DNA of 40,791 bases from Shimwellia pseudoproteus (lineage in GTDB: Bacteria > Pseudomonadota > Gammaproteobacteria > Enterobacterales > Enterobacteriaceae). The DNA is taken from contig NZ_WBXP01000033.1 of assembly GCF_016415625.1 (NCBI RefSeq), positions 1 through 40,791 of the forward strand. Direction: 5' to 3'. Both the position numbers and the translations under genes were made by a program. Below are positions 27,970 through 38,084 of the stretch, one piece after another. Under the pieces are notes generated by a model. It had not been told where the DNA came from. It worked only from the letters and a program-made list of their open reading frames with translations, and did not search any database. Position 1 is the stretch's first letter, and each line of letters opens with the position of its first letter.

Positions 27970-29379
27970 ATGCAACGTGGGATAGCATGGATCGTTGATG
28001 ACGATAGCTCCATTCGCTGGGTGCTGGAACGGGCGCTGACCGGTGCGGGCTTAAGCTGTGTTACGTTTGAAAATGGGCATCAGGTACTGGAAGCACTGAC
28101 CACCAAAACCCCCGATGTGCTGCTGTCTGACATCCGCATGCCCGGCATGGACGGGCTGGCATTGCTCAGCCAAATTAAGCAGTTGCACCCGATGCTACCG
28201 GTCATCATTATGACGGCACACTCCGATCTGGACGCCGCCGTCAGCGCCTATCAGCAAGGGGCTTTCGACTATTTGCCCAAGCCGTTTGATATTGACGAAG
28301 CGGTGGCGCTGGTTGATCGCGCCATTAGCCACTATCAGGAACAACAGCAGCCGCGTAACACCCAGGTCAACGGCCCCACCACGGATATTATCGGTGAAGC
28401 ACCCGCGATGCAGGATGTCTTTCGGGTGATAGGCCGCCTGTCCCGCTCATCGATCAGCGTTTTGATTAACGGCGAATCCGGCACCGGTAAAGAGCTGGTC
28501 GCCCATGCGCTGCACCGCCACAGCCCCCGGGCCAAATCGCCGTTTATTGCGCTAAATATGGCGGCAATTCCCCGGGATCTGATTGAATCTGAGCTATTCG
28601 GCCACGAAAAAGGCGCCTTTACCGGCGCTAATCAGATTCGCCAGGGCCGTTTTGAACAGGCCGATGGCGGCACGCTGTTCCTGGATGAGATTGGCGATAT
28701 GCCGCTGGATGTCCAGACCCGCCTGTTACGCGTGCTGGCTGATGGCCAGTTCTACCGGGTGGGGGGCTATGCACCGGTAAAAGTGGATGTGCGCATCATT
28801 GCCGCCACCCATCAGAACCTGGAGCTGCGGGTACATGAAGGCAAGTTCCGTGAGGATTTATTCCACCGCCTGAACGTTATCCGGGTTCACCTGCCGCCCC
28901 TGCGCGAACGCCAGGAAGATATTCCCCGTCTGGCGCGCCATTTCTTGCAGGTTGCCGCCAGGGAGCTGGGCGTGGAAGCCAAACAACTGCACCCGGAAAC
29001 GGAAGCCGCGCTCACCCGTCTGGCCTGGCCGGGTAACGTCCGCCAGCTGGAAAATACCTGCCGCTGGTTAACGGTCATGGCCGCAGGCCAGGAAGTGCTT
29101 ATCCAGGATTTACCGCCCGAATTATTTGAAGTGAGTGTGCCGGACAGTACCGATCAATCGCTACCGGATAGCTGGGCAACCCTGCTGGCACAGTGGGCCG
29201 ATCGGGCGTTACGTTCCGGTCATCAAAACCTGCTGTCAGAGGCACAACCGGAGATGGAGCGCACCTTGCTGACCACTGCACTGCGCCACACTCAGGGCCA
29301 TAAGCAAGAGGCCGCAAGGTTATTAGGCTGGGGGCGCAATACCCTGACGCGCAAACTCAAAGAGCTGGGTATGGAGTAA
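27970..29379 (+). CDS. glnG: Sigma-54 response regulator NtrC
   Basis: A 469-residue enhancer-binding protein, the E. coli length. I take the ATG at 27970 ([20 protein letters not shown]), just after a GAGGTG ribosome site. The receiver domain has the acidic pocket DDD near residues 10-12 and the phosphorylated Asp54 in SDIRMPG. The AAA+ domain carries Walker A GESGTGKE near 169-176, the sigma-54-contacting GAFTGA loop at 215-220, Walker B ([11 protein letters not shown]) and the arginine-rich [12 protein letters not shown] Fis-type helix-turn-helix closes the protein ([20 protein letters not shown]). It activates glnA from the NtrC sites visible upstream and represses glnL. Confidence 0.98.
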   Translation: MQRGIAWIVDDDSSIRWVLERALTGAGLSCVTFENGHQVLEALTTKTPDVLLSDIRMPGMDGLALLSQIKQLHPMLPVIIMTAHSDLDAAVSAYQQGAFDYLPKPFDIDEAVALVDRAISHYQEQQQPRNTQVNGPTTDIIGEAPAMQDVFRVIGRLSRSSISVLINGESGTGKELVAHALHRHSPRAKSPFIALNMAAIPRDLIESELFGHEKGAFTGANQIRQGRFEQADGGTLFLDEIGDMPLDVQTRLLRVLADGQFYRVGGYAPVKVDVRIIAATHQNLELRVHEGKFREDLFHRLNVIRVHLPPLRERQEDIPRLARHFLQVAARELGVEAKQLHPETEAALTRLAWPGNVRQLENTCRWLTVMAAGQEVLIQDLPPELFEVSVPDSTDQSLPDSWATLLAQWADRALRSGHQNLLSEAQPEMERTLLTTALRHTQGHKQEAARLLGWGRNTLTRKLKELGME

Positions 29380-29479
29380 GGGCTGGCCATCGCCGGGGCG
29401 GGGAGAATTGCTGTTATTTTCGCCTTTACTGTGACTAAAAGATACGTATGATCATGCCCGTTCACTCGGGGGAATAAAC

Positions 29480-29602
29480 ATGCTGGAATCACTCATCAAT
29501 ATGGTAACGCAGACAGCCGAAGTGGGCAGTGCTGCGGGCCATACACCGCAGACGGCTGTCGCCGCGCTGCTGTGTGCTGCGCTGATAAACTTCTTCAGCT
29601 AA
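29480..29602 (+). CDS. yshB: Small membrane protein YshB
   Basis: A 40-residue protein in the same place as yshB of E. coli and Salmonella, between glnG and hemN. It starts MLESLINMV and ends with the conserved block HTPQTAVAALLCAALINFFS, against HTPQTAVAAVLCAAMIGLFS in E. coli as I recall it; the middle (TQTAEVGSAAG) is four residues longer. GGGGGA lies 7-12 bases before the ATG. The C-terminal half is one membrane helix. In Salmonella YshB has been linked to intracellular survival; the molecular function is unknown. A strong terminator follows directly. Confidence 0.88.
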   Translation: MLESLINMVTQTAEVGSAAGHTPQTAVAALLCAALINFFS

Positions 29603-29603
29603 T

Positions 29604-29631
29604 AAAAAAACGGGCATTGCCCGTTTTTTTA
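29604..29631. terminator. Bidirectional terminator between yshB and hemN
   Basis: A stem of ACGGGC / GCCCGT flanked by an A-run on one side and a T-run on the other works on both strands, ending yshB on the plus strand and hemN on the minus strand. Confidence 0.9.
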
Positions 29632-29633
29632 TT

Positions 29634-31007
29634 TTATATCACCCGGGAGAACTGCTGCAGGTGTGCCTTACGGCGCAAATAGATATCGAAGCACATACAA
29701 ATATTGCGGATCAGCAGCCGGCCCCTGCCGGTAACCCGAATCCCTTGTGTATCCATCTCCACCAGCCCGTCAGCGGCCAGCGGCGTCAACAATGCCAGGT
29801 CATCGGCAAAATAGGTCGAAAATTCCAGCCCCCACTGCCGTTCAATATCGCCATAAGACAGCTGGAAATTGCAAATCAGCGCCTTTATCACATCCCGGCG
29901 AATACAGTCGTCCCGGGTCAGGGCCAGGCCGCGCCATAGTGCATCACCCTGCTCATCAACCTGCTGATAGTAAGCCTTCAGCTCTTTCTGGTTCTGGGCA
30001 TAACAATCGCCAATCATACTGATGGCGGAAACCCCCATCCCCAGCAGGTCAGTATCTCCCTGGGTGGTGTAGCCCTGGAAATTACGGTGCAACACCCCAT
30101 TGCGCTGGGCAATGGCTAGCTCGTCCGTTGGCCGGGCGAAATGGTCCATACCAATAAACTGATAACCCGCAGCCGTCAGGCTGGAGATGGTCTCTTGCAG
30201 AATATCCAGCTTCTGCTGTGCGCTGGGCAAATCGCTGTCTTTGATTTTCCGCTGGGCGGCGAACAACTGCGGCAAATGGGCGTAATTAAATACGCTTAGC
30301 CGATCCGGGTTCAGCGCAGCCACCCGTTGCAGGGTAAAGGCGAAACTTTCCGGGGTCTGCTTCGGCAGGCCGTAGATAAGATCAATGTTGGTGGAGGTGA
30401 AGCCCACCTCTCTGGCGCGGTTAAGCAGGGCAAAGATAAAGTCTTCGTCCTGCTCGCGGTTCACCAGACGCTGGACCTCTTTATTAAAGTCCTGCACGCC
30501 CATGCTCAGGCGGGTGAATCCTTCCTGGCGCAGGTGATCGATAACATCTAGTGCTATCTCGCGGGGATCAACCTCGATAGACATTTCCGCATCGGGGGTG
30601 AAATTAAAATAGCGGCGCAGCAGGCCCACCAGCCGGCTGATTTGTGCTTTGGTCAAATAGGTGGGGGTACCGCCGCCCCAGTGCATCTGGCTGACGTGAC
30701 GGCCGGCAAACAGCGGTGCGCGGTGGATTATCTCTTGTTCCAGTACATCCAGATATTGATCGGCTTTATGCTGCTGGCGGGTGACTAATTTATTGCAGCC
30801 GCAGAAGTAACATAGCTTGTGGCAGAACGGGATATGTACATACAGGGAGAGCGGGCGCTCAGGATAGCGCGCAATCGCCCGGGAGAAATCGGCGGCGCCA
30901 AACGCGTCACTAAACTCAAGCGCCGTGGGGTAAGAGGTATAACGCGGCCCGGAATAGTTATATTTCTGGATCAGGGCCAGATCCCATTCAATTAATTGCT
31001 CAGACAT
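29634..31007 (-). CDS. hemN: Oxygen-independent coproporphyrinogen III dehydrogenase
   Basis: A 457-residue radical-SAM enzyme, the E. coli length with the ATG at 31007, which has AAGGAG 5 bases upstream; an in-frame GTG at 31013 overlaps that site. It converts coproporphyrinogen III to protoporphyrinogen IX for haem synthesis without oxygen. The iron-sulfur ligands are C62, C66 and C69 in HIPFCHKLCYFCGC, with the extra C71 of the family. Other blocks are HWGGGTPTYLTKAQISRL, RLSMGVQDFNKEVQ and NIDLIYGLPKQTPESF. It ends against the terminator it shares with yshB. A possible 58-residue gene lies directly upstream and stops 2 bases before the hemN start. Confidence 0.97.
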   Translation of the reverse strand: MSEQLIEWDLALIQKYNYSGPRYTSYPTALEFSDAFGAADFSRAIARYPERPLSLYVHIPFCHKLCYFCGCNKLVTRQQHKADQYLDVLEQEIIHRAPLFAGRHVSQMHWGGGTPTYLTKAQISRLVGLLRRYFNFTPDAEMSIEVDPREIALDVIDHLRQEGFTRLSMGVQDFNKEVQRLVNREQDEDFIFALLNRAREVGFTSTNIDLIYGLPKQTPESFAFTLQRVAALNPDRLSVFNYAHLPQLFAAQRKIKDSDLPSAQQKLDILQETISSLTAAGYQFIGMDHFARPTDELAIAQRNGVLHRNFQGYTTQGDTDLLGMGVSAISMIGDCYAQNQKELKAYYQQVDEQGDALWRGLALTRDDCIRRDVIKALICNFQLSYGDIERQWGLEFSTYFADDLALLTPLAADGLVEMDTQGIRVTGRGRLLIRNICMCFDIYLRRKAHLQQFSRVI

Positions 31008-31009
31008 AC

Positions 31010-31186
31010 TCACTCCTTGCGACGATGCCGTCCACGCCGGGAACCCGCAACCCTGCCCATCCCTCGGGCGGTGAGCTGGCTGCGCAGCCGCCGTTGGCGC
31101 TGCGACAACCGGTGTAGTTTAACGAACAACCAACCCAGATAACAAACTATCGGTAGGATAAGTAGCAGAACCACGTTGCCCATCAT
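31010..31186 (-). CDS. Possible small membrane protein between yihI and hemN
   Basis: A 58-codon frame fills the gap between yihI and hemN. It begins MMGNVVLLLILPIVCYLGWL, a good single membrane helix, and goes on into a strongly basic tail with 17 Arg/Lys in the last 35 residues (QRQRRLRSQL; SRRGRHRRKE), which by the positive-inside rule would stay in the cytosol. It starts 11 bases after the yihI stop, and its TGA lies inside the hemN ribosome-site region, 2 bases before the hemN ATG, so coupling in both directions is possible. Its own ribosome site is weak. I know of no named gene here. The protein-like composition argues for translation; conservation would decide. Confidence 0.5.
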   Translation of the reverse strand: MMGNVVLLLILPIVCYLGWLFVKLHRLSQRQRRLRSQLTARGMGRVAGSRRGRHRRKE

Positions 31187-31197
31187 CAGACCGCGGG

Positions 31198-31707
31198 TTA
31201 TTTACCCTTCAGCAGGCGCATCATGTCTTCCTGGGCTTCTTCTTCCTCTTCCGACTCGTCATCGTCATAGGAAAGGCCCAGCTGCTGCATCAGCGCATCA
31301 ATGCGATCCAGCTTCTGATCAACCCAATCACGATCTTGCTGGCTCAGGGTCTCGCCTTCTTCCATGCGCTCCAGTAAGGCATCAAGGCGCTCATCATTTT
31401 CCAGTAATTCCAGCTCAGCCTGGGGTGTCAACATAGGTTTCTCACTCTTAGGTTTGTGCTGCGGTTTTACCGGTGCATCAGTGATGCCCAGTGCAATGGG
31501 TTTCTTGCTGCCGATACGCGGATCTTGCTGGGAGGTATTTTTACCACCGTTCTGGCTACTGCCTTGTGCGCGGCTACCCGCCGAATGGCCACGGTGTTTC
31601 TTCTGGCGTTTGCGCTCACGTCCTTCCTGATCTAACTCTTCACGCGTCTTGCGATACGGTTTTGCGCGCCCTTTTCCACCGCGCGCTGTGGATGCTTGTT
31701 GCTTCAT
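31198..31707 (-). CDS. yihI: GTPase-activating protein for Der, YihI
   Basis: A 169-residue cytosolic protein, the E. coli length. It stimulates the GTPase Der (EngA) and so acts as a brake on late 50S ribosome assembly. The N-terminal 80 residues are basic and disordered ([20 protein letters not shown]), then comes a helical core ([20 protein letters not shown], at about residues 91-110) and an acidic C-terminal part ([20 protein letters not shown]), the bipolar charge pattern of the family. It lies downstream of csrC on the same strand, behind the CsrC terminator, with engB (another ribosome-assembly GTPase) divergent on the other side. Confidence 0.95.
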   Translation of the reverse strand: MKQQASTARGGKGRAKPYRKTREELDQEGRERKRQKKHRGHSAGSRAQGSSQNGGKNTSQQDPRIGSKKPIALGITDAPVKPQHKPKSEKPMLTPQAELELLENDERLDALLERMEEGETLSQQDRDWVDQKLDRIDALMQQLGLSYDDDESEEEEEAQEDMMRLLKGK

Positions 31708-31776
31708 AATTTCGCCAGCTTAAGTCGTTTTATTTAGTATAGAATTGCGGCGGAATCTAGCAGAAAGCAAGCAAAT

Positions 31777-32018
31777 AAAAAAGGCGGCAAATCATTTGCC
31801 GCCTTTTTTATTTGCTCACCACCCATTATGGGCAACACATTCCCTGTTTGCTATCGACAACCCCTGTCTTTCCCTTAGCAACAACAATCCTTGTTGTGTT
31901 CCCTTTCCCTGTTATGCGTCTCCAGACGCCCGCCATCCTGGCTTGTCCTTCTGTGTCATCCTGACACCCCTGAACACTCATCCTGAGTGTCTTACTCCTT
32001 TAAGGCTCCCCCGCCTTG
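31777..32018 (-). ncRNA. csrC: CsrC regulatory RNA
   Basis: On the minus strand the roughly 240 bases between engB and yihI contain twelve GGA motifs, several in hairpin loops with short GC stems: CTCAGGATGAG, TGTCAGGATGACA, GCCAGGATGGC and CGTCTGGAGACG. That is the design of CsrC, which titrates the carbon-storage regulator CsrA, and E. coli csrC has the same position between yihA (engB) and yihI. It ends in a strong terminator (GGCGGCAAA / TTTGCCGCC with a T-run). A -10-like TAAAGT at 32030-32025 puts the 5' end near 32018, which is approximate. In E. coli transcription depends on the BarA-UvrY system. Confidence 0.9.
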
Positions 32019-32282
32019 ATGACTACTTTACCCTGATGCGTATGACAAACAAGTGACTTACCGCGTTTTTACGATGAGATCGTTATCACACGAACGATTT
32101 AATATTTTGTTTTATAAACGTATTTTTTTTCAGGCTTACTGTACGTTTCGCTAAAGTCGCAACCTGGTTATGGTCAATGTCTCACACGGTGTAAGGTTTT
32201 TGCCTACCGGGGCGGAAATAACGGCCTTTTGCTGCCGTTCAGGTATACTCTCCACCAGCAAGGTTTACGGGAGACGACCATT

Positions 32283-32924
32283 TTGACTAACTGGAATTAC
32301 CAACAGACGCATTTTGTGATGAGTGCGCCCGATATTCGCCACCTGCCGTCCGATACCGGTATCGAAGTGGCATTTGCAGGCCGCTCTAATGCCGGGAAAT
32401 CCAGCGCGCTGAATACCCTGACCAATCAGAAAAGCCTCGCCAGAACCAGTAAGACCCCTGGGCGTACCCAGTTGATCAACCTGTTCGAGGTAGCAGAAGG
32501 CAAACGCCTGGTCGACTTGCCCGGTTACGGTTACGCCGAAGTGCCGGAAGAAATGAAACGCAAATGGCAGAAGGCCCTTGCGGAGTACCTGCATAAACGC
32601 CAGTGCCTACAGGGCCTGGTCATTCTGATGGATATTCGCCATCCACTGAAAGATCTTGATCAGCAGATGATAGCCTGGGCGGTAGACAGCAATTTACAGG
32701 TGCTGGTATTGCTGACCAAGGCGGATAAGCTGGCATCCGGGGCGCGCAAAGCGCAGCTGAATATGGTGCGTGAAGCGGTGATTGCGTTTAACGGCGATGT
32801 ACAGGTTGAGGTGTTCTCATCCCTGAAGAAACTTGGGGTGGATAAGCTGAAGCATAAACTGGATGACTGGTTTACTAACCTGTCCGCAGTGGAAGCCACC
32901 GAAGACCAACAACCGGCGGAATAA
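32283..32924 (+). CDS. engB: Ribosome biogenesis GTPase EngB (YihA)
   Basis: A 213-residue essential GTPase for 50S assembly (E. coli about 210). I take the TTG at 32283 (translated [20 protein letters not shown]), since the conserved family sequence starts there and GGGAG lies 9 bases before it; the frame is open further upstream but does not look like family sequence. The GTPase motifs are G1 GRSNAGKSS at about residues 34-42, G2 in KTPGRTQ, G3 DLPGYG, and G4 LTKADKL. The C-terminal tail ([13 protein letters not shown]) is variable. It is divergent from csrC and followed by its own terminator. Confidence 0.95.
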   Translation: MTNWNYQQTHFVMSAPDIRHLPSDTGIEVAFAGRSNAGKSSALNTLTNQKSLARTSKTPGRTQLINLFEVAEGKRLVDLPGYGYAEVPEEMKRKWQKALAEYLHKRQCLQGLVILMDIRHPLKDLDQQMIAWAVDSNLQVLVLLTKADKLASGARKAQLNMVREAVIAFNGDVQVEVFSSLKKLGVDKLKHKLDDWFTNLSAVEATEDQQPAE

Positions 32925-32941
32925 CAGCGCGCGTAGAACAT

Positions 32942-32966
32942 AAGGCCACTGCGGTGGCCTTTTTTA
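32942..32966 (+). terminator. Intrinsic terminator of engB
   Basis: AAGGCCAC / GTGGCCTT with a TGCG loop and a run of six T, 18 bases after the engB stop. Confidence 0.88.
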
Positions 32967-33015
32967 TTGCCCGCGCCATGCCGGTTCATCGCGGCTGATA
33001 ATAAACGCCAGACAA

Positions 33016-33124
33016 TAAAAAACGCCCCGGCCATTTCTGACCGGGGCGGCTAAAATATTCAGCCAAATCCGATTACGTGAAGTAAAAGGTCTGAAAGATA
33101 GAACATCTTACCTCTGTACCCTAC
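33016..33124 (-). ncRNA. spf: Spot 42 small RNA
   Basis: The 109-base minus-strand sequence from 33124 begins GTAGGGTACAGAGGTAAGAT and is almost identical to E. coli Spot 42 (also 109 nt) over the 5' half, including the unpaired regions that base-pair with target mRNAs such as galK and the Hfq-binding U-rich stretch. The terminator stem GCCCCGGTCA / TGGCCGGGGC carries compensating changes against E. coli and ends in six T (33017-33022). As in E. coli it lies behind polA on the same strand, with engB convergent. In E. coli it is repressed by CRP-cAMP and blocks catabolic genes when glucose is present. Confidence 0.96.
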
Positions 33125-33270
33125 AAGAGTAACTTTACTCCTTTTCCCGAAAACTAAAAAGGAGTTTTTGTAGTTTTTTTTCATTTCCATATGACAATTT
33201 TGTGTATCCATCACAAAAAAAGATGGGTTATGTTGCTTAATTACATAAAATACCGCGTAAAACAAAGTAT

Positions 33271-36063
33271 TTAGTGAGCCTGATCCCAATTATCCCCGGC
33301 ACCCACTTCCACCAGCAACGGCACATCCAGCGTGAAGCAATTCTCCATAAGCTCATGAATACGTGCGCTTACCGCAGCCACATCATCCTTATGTACTTCA
33401 AAGACCAGCTCATCGTGTACCTGCATAATCATTCTGACCCGCGGCTGTTCCGTTACCAGCCAGTTATCAACGGCAATCATTGCCCGCTTAATAATGTCTG
33501 CGGCGGTACCCTGCATGGGGGCGTTGATTGCGGCCCGTTCAGCCCCGGCACGGCGGGCACCATTACTGGACTTAATATCCGGTAAATAGAGGCGGCGGCC
33601 ATCCAGGGTTTCAACATAACCCTGTTCTTTGGCCTGCTGGCGGGTGCGCTCCATATACTCCAGAACACCAGGGTAGCGTTCAAAATAGAGATCCATATAG
33701 CGCTGGGCTTCTTTACGCGGGATGTTCAACTGCCGCGCCAGACCAAAAGCGCTCATCCCATAGATCAGGCCGAAGTTAATCGCCTTGGCGCTGCGGCGCT
33801 GCTCGCCGGTAACGCTCTCCAGCGGTAAGCCAAACACCTCCGCCGCGGTGGCCCGGTGGATATCTTTCCCTTCGGCGAAAGCGGTCATCAAGCCGTTATC
33901 CCGGGACAGGTGCGCCATAATACGCAGCTCAATCTGGGAGTAGTCCGCCGAGACAATACGATAGTCCTCAGGGGCAATAAACGCCTGACGAATACGGCGC
34001 CCTTCGTCATTACGTACCGGGATATTTTGCAAGTTCGGATCGGTGGAGGACAAACGTCCGGTGGCCGTTACCGCCTGATGGTAAGAGGTATGCACCCGGC
34101 CGGTTTTCTGATTGATCATCAGCGGCAATTTGTCGGTGTAGGTGGATTTCAGCTTAGCCAGCCCGCGATACTCCAGAATCACCTTCGGTAGCGGGTAATC
34201 CAGCGCCAGCTCCTCCAGTACTTCTTCAGAGGTCGACGGCGCCCCGCCCGGGGTTTTCTTCAGCGGCTTGATACCCTGCTTTTCAAACAGGATGGTCTGC
34301 AGCTGTTTCGGGGATGACAGGTTAAAGGCTTCTCCGGCGATATCGTGCGCTTTCTGCTCCAGTTCCACCAGGCGCTGGGCCAGTTCTGCGGAATGGGCAT
34401 GGAGCACGTCAGGATCGATCATCACCCCATTGCGTTCGATACGGGAAATCACCGGCACCAGTGGCATTTCGATGTGCTTAAACACATTAAGTGGCCCGGT
34501 CTCCGTTTGCAGCTTTGGCCACATCTGTAAGTGCAGTTGCAGAGTGACATCAGCATCTTCCGCCGCGTAGCGGCCGGCTTCTTCCAGCGCTATCTGGTTA
34601 AAGGTCAGCTGATTTTTGCCTTTCCCGGCGATCTCTTCGAAGGTAATGGTTTTGTGCTGTAGCCAGCGATCCGCCAAGCTGTCCATGTCGTGGCGCCCGG
34701 CCACGCTGTCAAGAATGTAGGATTCGAGCATGGTATCAAAAGCAATACCGCGCAGCTCAATACCGTAGTTCGCCATGATGCCGCGATCATATTTCAGATT
34801 CTGGCCCACTTTCAGACAGTCAGGATCTTCCAGCAGGGGCTTAAGCTTCTCCAGTACTCGCTCTCTGGCCAGCTGGTCCGGGGCATCAATATAGTCATGG
34901 GCCACCGGAATATATATCGCTTTACCAGGTGCTACGGCAAAAGAGAGCCCGACCAGATTGGCGTTAATGTTATCCAGGCTGTCAGTTTCAGTATCAAACG
35001 CAATCACCGGCGCTTTTTTCAGTTCGGCAATCCAGGCATCGAGTGCAGCGTCATCCAGGATAGTGGCGTATTCATCATAAGAGATGGCCACCGCGTTTTG
35101 CTCAGATGCAGCGGGTTCAGCAGCTGGGGTAACCGCGGCCACAGGTTTCGCCGCCTTGCCGCCTTTCGCCTGCAGCCATTTACCGGCTTCAACATCGCTA
35201 ACCCAGCGCTTAAATTCATAGCGGCTGAACAGCGCCAGCAGCGCCTCGCTATCCGGCTCATTCACCGCCAGCTGCTGGCAGCTTAGCTCCAGCGGGACAT
35301 CGGTCTTAATGGTTGCCAGGGTGTAAGAGAGGTAGGCCACCTCTTTGTGCTGTTCCAGCTTCGCCGCCATGGTTTTTGCCCCACGGAAGGTAAGCCCGGC
35401 AATTTTTTCCGGGTGCTGGTACAGCGTATCCAGCCCACCCAGCCCTTGCAGTAATGCCTGGGCCGTTTTCTCACCCACCCCAGGTACCCCGGGAATGTTA
35501 TCGGACGAGTCACCCATCAGGGCCAGGAAGTCGATAATCAGTTCCGGCGGAACCCCATATTTGGTCACCACTTCCTCAGGCCCGAGGACGGTATTGGTCA
35601 TGGTGTTAATCAGGGTGATAGCCGGGGTAACCAGCTGCGCCATGTCTTTATCGCCGGTGCTGATCAGTACCGGCTGCCCGGCACGTTCGGCTTCCCGGGC
35701 CAGAGTACCGATAACGTCATCGGCTTCAACCCCGGGAACCACTAACAGCGGCAGGCCCATGGCTTTTACCATGGCGTGCAGCGGCTCGATCTGCACCCGC
35801 AGATCGTCCGGCATCGGCGGTCGGTTCGATTTATAGCTTTCAAACAGCTCGTCACGGAAGGTTTTACCTTTGGCATCAAACACCACCGCAATGTGCGAAG
35901 GATGGAACTGCAGCAACAGGCTGCGCAGCATGTTCAGCACACCGTACATCGCCCCTGTCGGCTCGCCTGCGCTGTTTGTCAGAGGGGGAAATGCGTGATA
36001 CGCCCGGTAAAGATAAGAAGAGCCATCGACCAGGATAAGGGGGTTTTCTGCAATCTGGACCAT
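33271..36063 (-). CDS. polA: DNA polymerase I
   Basis: A 930-residue protein (E. coli 928). It fills gaps and removes RNA primers in Okazaki fragment processing and repair. Domains in order: a 5'-3' flap exonuclease at about residues 1-320 ([20 protein letters not shown], then GDKDMAQLV and [18 protein letters not shown]); a 3'-5' proofreading exonuclease at about 325-520 with the DxE pair in [11 protein letters not shown] and [11 protein letters not shown]; and the polymerase domain with motif [11 protein letters not shown], motif [17 protein letters not shown] and motif [13 protein letters not shown] linker of about 30 Ala/Pro-rich residues ([15 protein letters not shown]) between the two exonucleases is variable. 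It is divergent from yihG, and a perfect DnaA box lies in the gap. Confidence 0.98.
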   Translation of the reverse strand: MVQIAENPLILVDGSSYLYRAYHAFPPLTNSAGEPTGAMYGVLNMLRSLLLQFHPSHIAVVFDAKGKTFRDELFESYKSNRPPMPDDLRVQIEPLHAMVKAMGLPLLVVPGVEADDVIGTLAREAERAGQPVLISTGDKDMAQLVTPAITLINTMTNTVLGPEEVVTKYGVPPELIIDFLALMGDSSDNIPGVPGVGEKTAQALLQGLGGLDTLYQHPEKIAGLTFRGAKTMAAKLEQHKEVAYLSYTLATIKTDVPLELSCQQLAVNEPDSEALLALFSRYEFKRWVSDVEAGKWLQAKGGKAAKPVAAVTPAAEPAASEQNAVAISYDEYATILDDAALDAWIAELKKAPVIAFDTETDSLDNINANLVGLSFAVAPGKAIYIPVAHDYIDAPDQLARERVLEKLKPLLEDPDCLKVGQNLKYDRGIMANYGIELRGIAFDTMLESYILDSVAGRHDMDSLADRWLQHKTITFEEIAGKGKNQLTFNQIALEEAGRYAAEDADVTLQLHLQMWPKLQTETGPLNVFKHIEMPLVPVISRIERNGVMIDPDVLHAHSAELAQRLVELEQKAHDIAGEAFNLSSPKQLQTILFEKQGIKPLKKTPGGAPSTSEEVLEELALDYPLPKVILEYRGLAKLKSTYTDKLPLMINQKTGRVHTSYHQAVTATGRLSSTDPNLQNIPVRNDEGRRIRQAFIAPEDYRIVSADYSQIELRIMAHLSRDNGLMTAFAEGKDIHRATAAEVFGLPLESVTGEQRRSAKAINFGLIYGMSAFGLARQLNIPRKEAQRYMDLYFERYPGVLEYMERTRQQAKEQGYVETLDGRRLYLPDIKSSNGARRAGAERAAINAPMQGTAADIIKRAMIAVDNWLVTEQPRVRMIMQVHDELVFEVHKDDVAAVSARIHELMENCFTLDVPLLVEVGAGDNWDQAH

Positions 36064-36500
36064 AATGTTCCGTGCCTGATTATGAATTCATAGGTCAAGG
36101 ATGCCATAGGCGGGCGATAAACATGAACTTTTGCCGCCAGAAAGCTGAAAAGAAATGCCCGATTTGTCGATCCCTGACAGGATCTTCCTGTGGATAAGTT
36201 TGTGTGTAATTTCCATGGTAATTTCCCGGGAATATATTTAAGCAGCACGACACTTATATAATACATTTTATTTCAATAACTTATTGTTGCTCAAAGGTTA
36301 AATAACGTTTGCCACAGGTAACATATCAATGTGGATATAAACGCCAGTTTGTACGCCAGCAGCGCACTATTCTGATGCGGCAGTGTAGTTTTTCGCATGG
36401 TTCAGGTTTACTTAAGTCGCCAGGGCACTTTTTCTGGTAAAATCTGCGTCTTATTACACTTTTTTAGCGGCATAACCTTGCTAACTAACTGATAAACAAA
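36064..36500. other. Intergenic region between polA and yihG
   Basis: These 437 bases hold no gene on either strand. They must carry the divergent polA and yihG promoters; the part at 36230-36310 is very AT-rich (TATATAATAC, TTATTTCAATAACTTATTG). A perfect DnaA box lies at 36189-36197 and a one-mismatch copy (TGTGGATAT) at 36330-36338. Confidence 0.6.
36189..36197 (-). promoter_or_regulatory. DnaA box upstream of polA
   Basis: TGTGGATAA on the plus strand is TTATCCACA on the minus strand, the perfect consensus DnaA box, 126 bases before the polA start. A second near-perfect copy lies 140 bases further. Single 9-mers occur by chance in a genome, so function is not certain. Confidence 0.5.
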
Positions 36501-37412
36501 ATGATGTCGAGATTGATTGCCGCGATTACTTTATTACTAAGTGTCGTTCTTACTATCCTGGTTACGATTGCCTGCTCCGTACCCATTATTCTGGCCAGCA
36601 TTATTAAGCTGCTGCTACCGATCCCTGTCATCTGGCGTACTGTCTCTGCGTTTTGTAATTTCATGATGTATTGCTGGTGTGAAGGGCTGGCTATCCTGTT
36701 GCGGCTGAATCCCCACCTTCAGTGGGATGTGGAAGGGCTCAATGGCCTGAGCAAGAAAAACTGGTATTTATTGATCTGCAATCACAGCAGCTGGGCTGAT
36801 ATCGTGATCCTGTGCGTGCTGTTCCGTAAGCAGATCCCGATGAATAAATACTTCCTCAAACAGCAGCTAGCCTGGGTGCCTTTTATTGGCCTGGCCTGCT
36901 GGGGGCTGGATATGCCGTTTATGAAGCGCTACTCCCGCAGTTATCTGCTACGCCACCCCGAACGTCGCGGCAAGGATGTGGAAACCACACGCCGTTCTTG
37001 TGAGAAATTCCGCGCCCACCCCACAACGATTGTTAATTTCGTCGAAGGCTCGCGGTTCACACCAGAAAAACATCACCAGACACGTTCGACTTATCAGAAT
37101 CTGTTGCCCCCTAAAGCCGCCGGTATCGCAATGGCGCTGAACGTACTGGGCGAACAGTTCGATAAACTATTAAACGTCACCCTCTGCTACCCGGAGAACC
37201 GACATTCGCCCTTCTACGATATGCTAAGCGGTAAGCTGACCCGGATCGTTGTGCGGGTGAATCTGGTGCCGATTGAAGGTGAGCTGCACGGGGATTATGT
37301 GAATGATAAGAACTTTAAGCGCCGTTTTCAGCGCTGGCTAAACAGCCTGTGGCAGCAGAAAGACGAGCAGTTGACGCAAATATACCAAGATAATAAAAAA
37401 GCCGGTCAGTGA
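36501..37412 (+). CDS. yihG: Acyltransferase YihG (PlsC/LPLAT family)
   Basis: A 303-residue inner-membrane acyltransferase (E. coli YihG 310). A membrane helix at about residues 6-40 ([20 protein letters not shown]) is followed by the acyltransferase domain with the catalytic H95-x4-D100 motif in NHSSWAD and the phosphate-binding [13 protein letters not shown]. coli YihG is an alternative 1-acylglycerol-3-phosphate acyltransferase that shapes phospholipid composition. Two adjacent ATG codons (36501 and 36504) compete for the start and the ribosome site is weak. The stop codon lies inside the terminator hairpin shared with dsbA, so the ends are very compact. Confidence 0.94.
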   Translation: MMSRLIAAITLLLSVVLTILVTIACSVPIILASIIKLLLPIPVIWRTVSAFCNFMMYCWCEGLAILLRLNPHLQWDVEGLNGLSKKNWYLLICNHSSWADIVILCVLFRKQIPMNKYFLKQQLAWVPFIGLACWGLDMPFMKRYSRSYLLRHPERRGKDVETTRRSCEKFRAHPTTIVNFVEGSRFTPEKHHQTRSTYQNLLPPKAAGIAMALNVLGEQFDKLLNVTLCYPENRHSPFYDMLSGKLTRIVVRVNLVPIEGELHGDYVNDKNFKRRFQRWLNSLWQQKDEQLTQIYQDNKKAGQ

Positions 37413-37424
37413 CCGGCTTTTTTT
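37398..37424. terminator. Bidirectional terminator between yihG and dsbA
   Basis: GCCGGTC (37401-37407) and GACCGGC (37411-37417) form a stem flanked by an A-run and a T-run, so it can stop both converging transcripts. The yihG stop codon at 37410-37412 is within the hairpin. Confidence 0.88.
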
Positions 37425-37435
37425 GTCTGACGCGC

Positions 37436-38059
37436 TTATTTTTTCGCAACCAGCGCGCTTACCGTGTTCGCATACTGCTGAACAAAGACGTTCATGTCGC
37501 TGGTATCCATACCCTGCGGGTTAAGCATATATTTACCGTTCACATACATCGCCGGTACTCCCTGAAGCTGGAAGTCAGCGGCGGCTTTCTCCTGTTGTAC
37601 TACCAGGGATTTCACCACAAAGCTGTTCCACGCAGCGTCGTACTCTTCTGGTTTAACCCCCGCGTCAATAAACACCTGACGGATATCCGCTACATTCTGC
37701 ACAGTCTGGGTTTTCTGCACTGCGTCAAACATCGGATTGGAGATTTTATCTTCCACGCCCAGCGCCATAGCAACACCCCAGGCCTGGGTCAGATCTTTAC
37801 CCAGCGGCCCGAGGAACTCGACGTGGTAACGGGCCATTTTGACCCCTTCAGGCAGTTTCTTTTCTACACTTTCAGACACGTGCAGTACGTGCTCAAACTG
37901 GTAGCAATGCGGGCAATAGAAGGAGAAGAATTCAACAACCTGCGGCGCGCCAGCAACCGGTTTATCCAGCGTAATATATTGTTTTCCGTTCTCGATCTGG
38001 GCAGCAGAAGCACCAAATGCGAGAACCATCCCCGCCAGCGCCAGCAAAACTTTTTTCAT
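37436..38059 (-). CDS. dsbA: Periplasmic thiol:disulfide oxidoreductase DsbA
   Basis: A 207-residue precursor (E. coli 208). The start at 38059 ([20 protein letters not shown]) opens a classical signal peptide cut after residue 19; a few more in-frame codons upstream are not used. The catalytic CPHC is C49-C52 of the precursor in [13 protein letters not shown], and the conserved cis-proline is in [11 protein letters not shown]. The helical insert in the thioredoxin fold is intact, with one residue fewer than E. coli in [12 protein letters not shown]. It oxidises cysteines of exported proteins and is recharged by DsbB. It lies 25 bases after srkA, which is the E. coli arrangement. Confidence 0.97.
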   Translation of the reverse strand: MKKVLLALAGMVLAFGASAAQIENGKQYITLDKPVAGAPQVVEFFSFYCPHCYQFEHVLHVSESVEKKLPEGVKMARYHVEFLGPLGKDLTQAWGVAMALGVEDKISNPMFDAVQKTQTVQNVADIRQVFIDAGVKPEEYDAAWNSFVVKSLVVQQEKAAADFQLQGVPAMYVNGKYMLNPQGMDTSDMNVFVQQYANTVSALVAKK

Positions 38060-38084
38060 CTCAATATCTCCTGAAAGAGTCACA

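Noticed and set aside
33201..33215. A CRP site (TGTGTATCCATCACA) upstream of spf
   Set aside because: Half sites are present but their spacing is five bases where six is needed, and one half is imperfect. CRP control of Spot 42 is known in E. coli, but this site does not prove it here.
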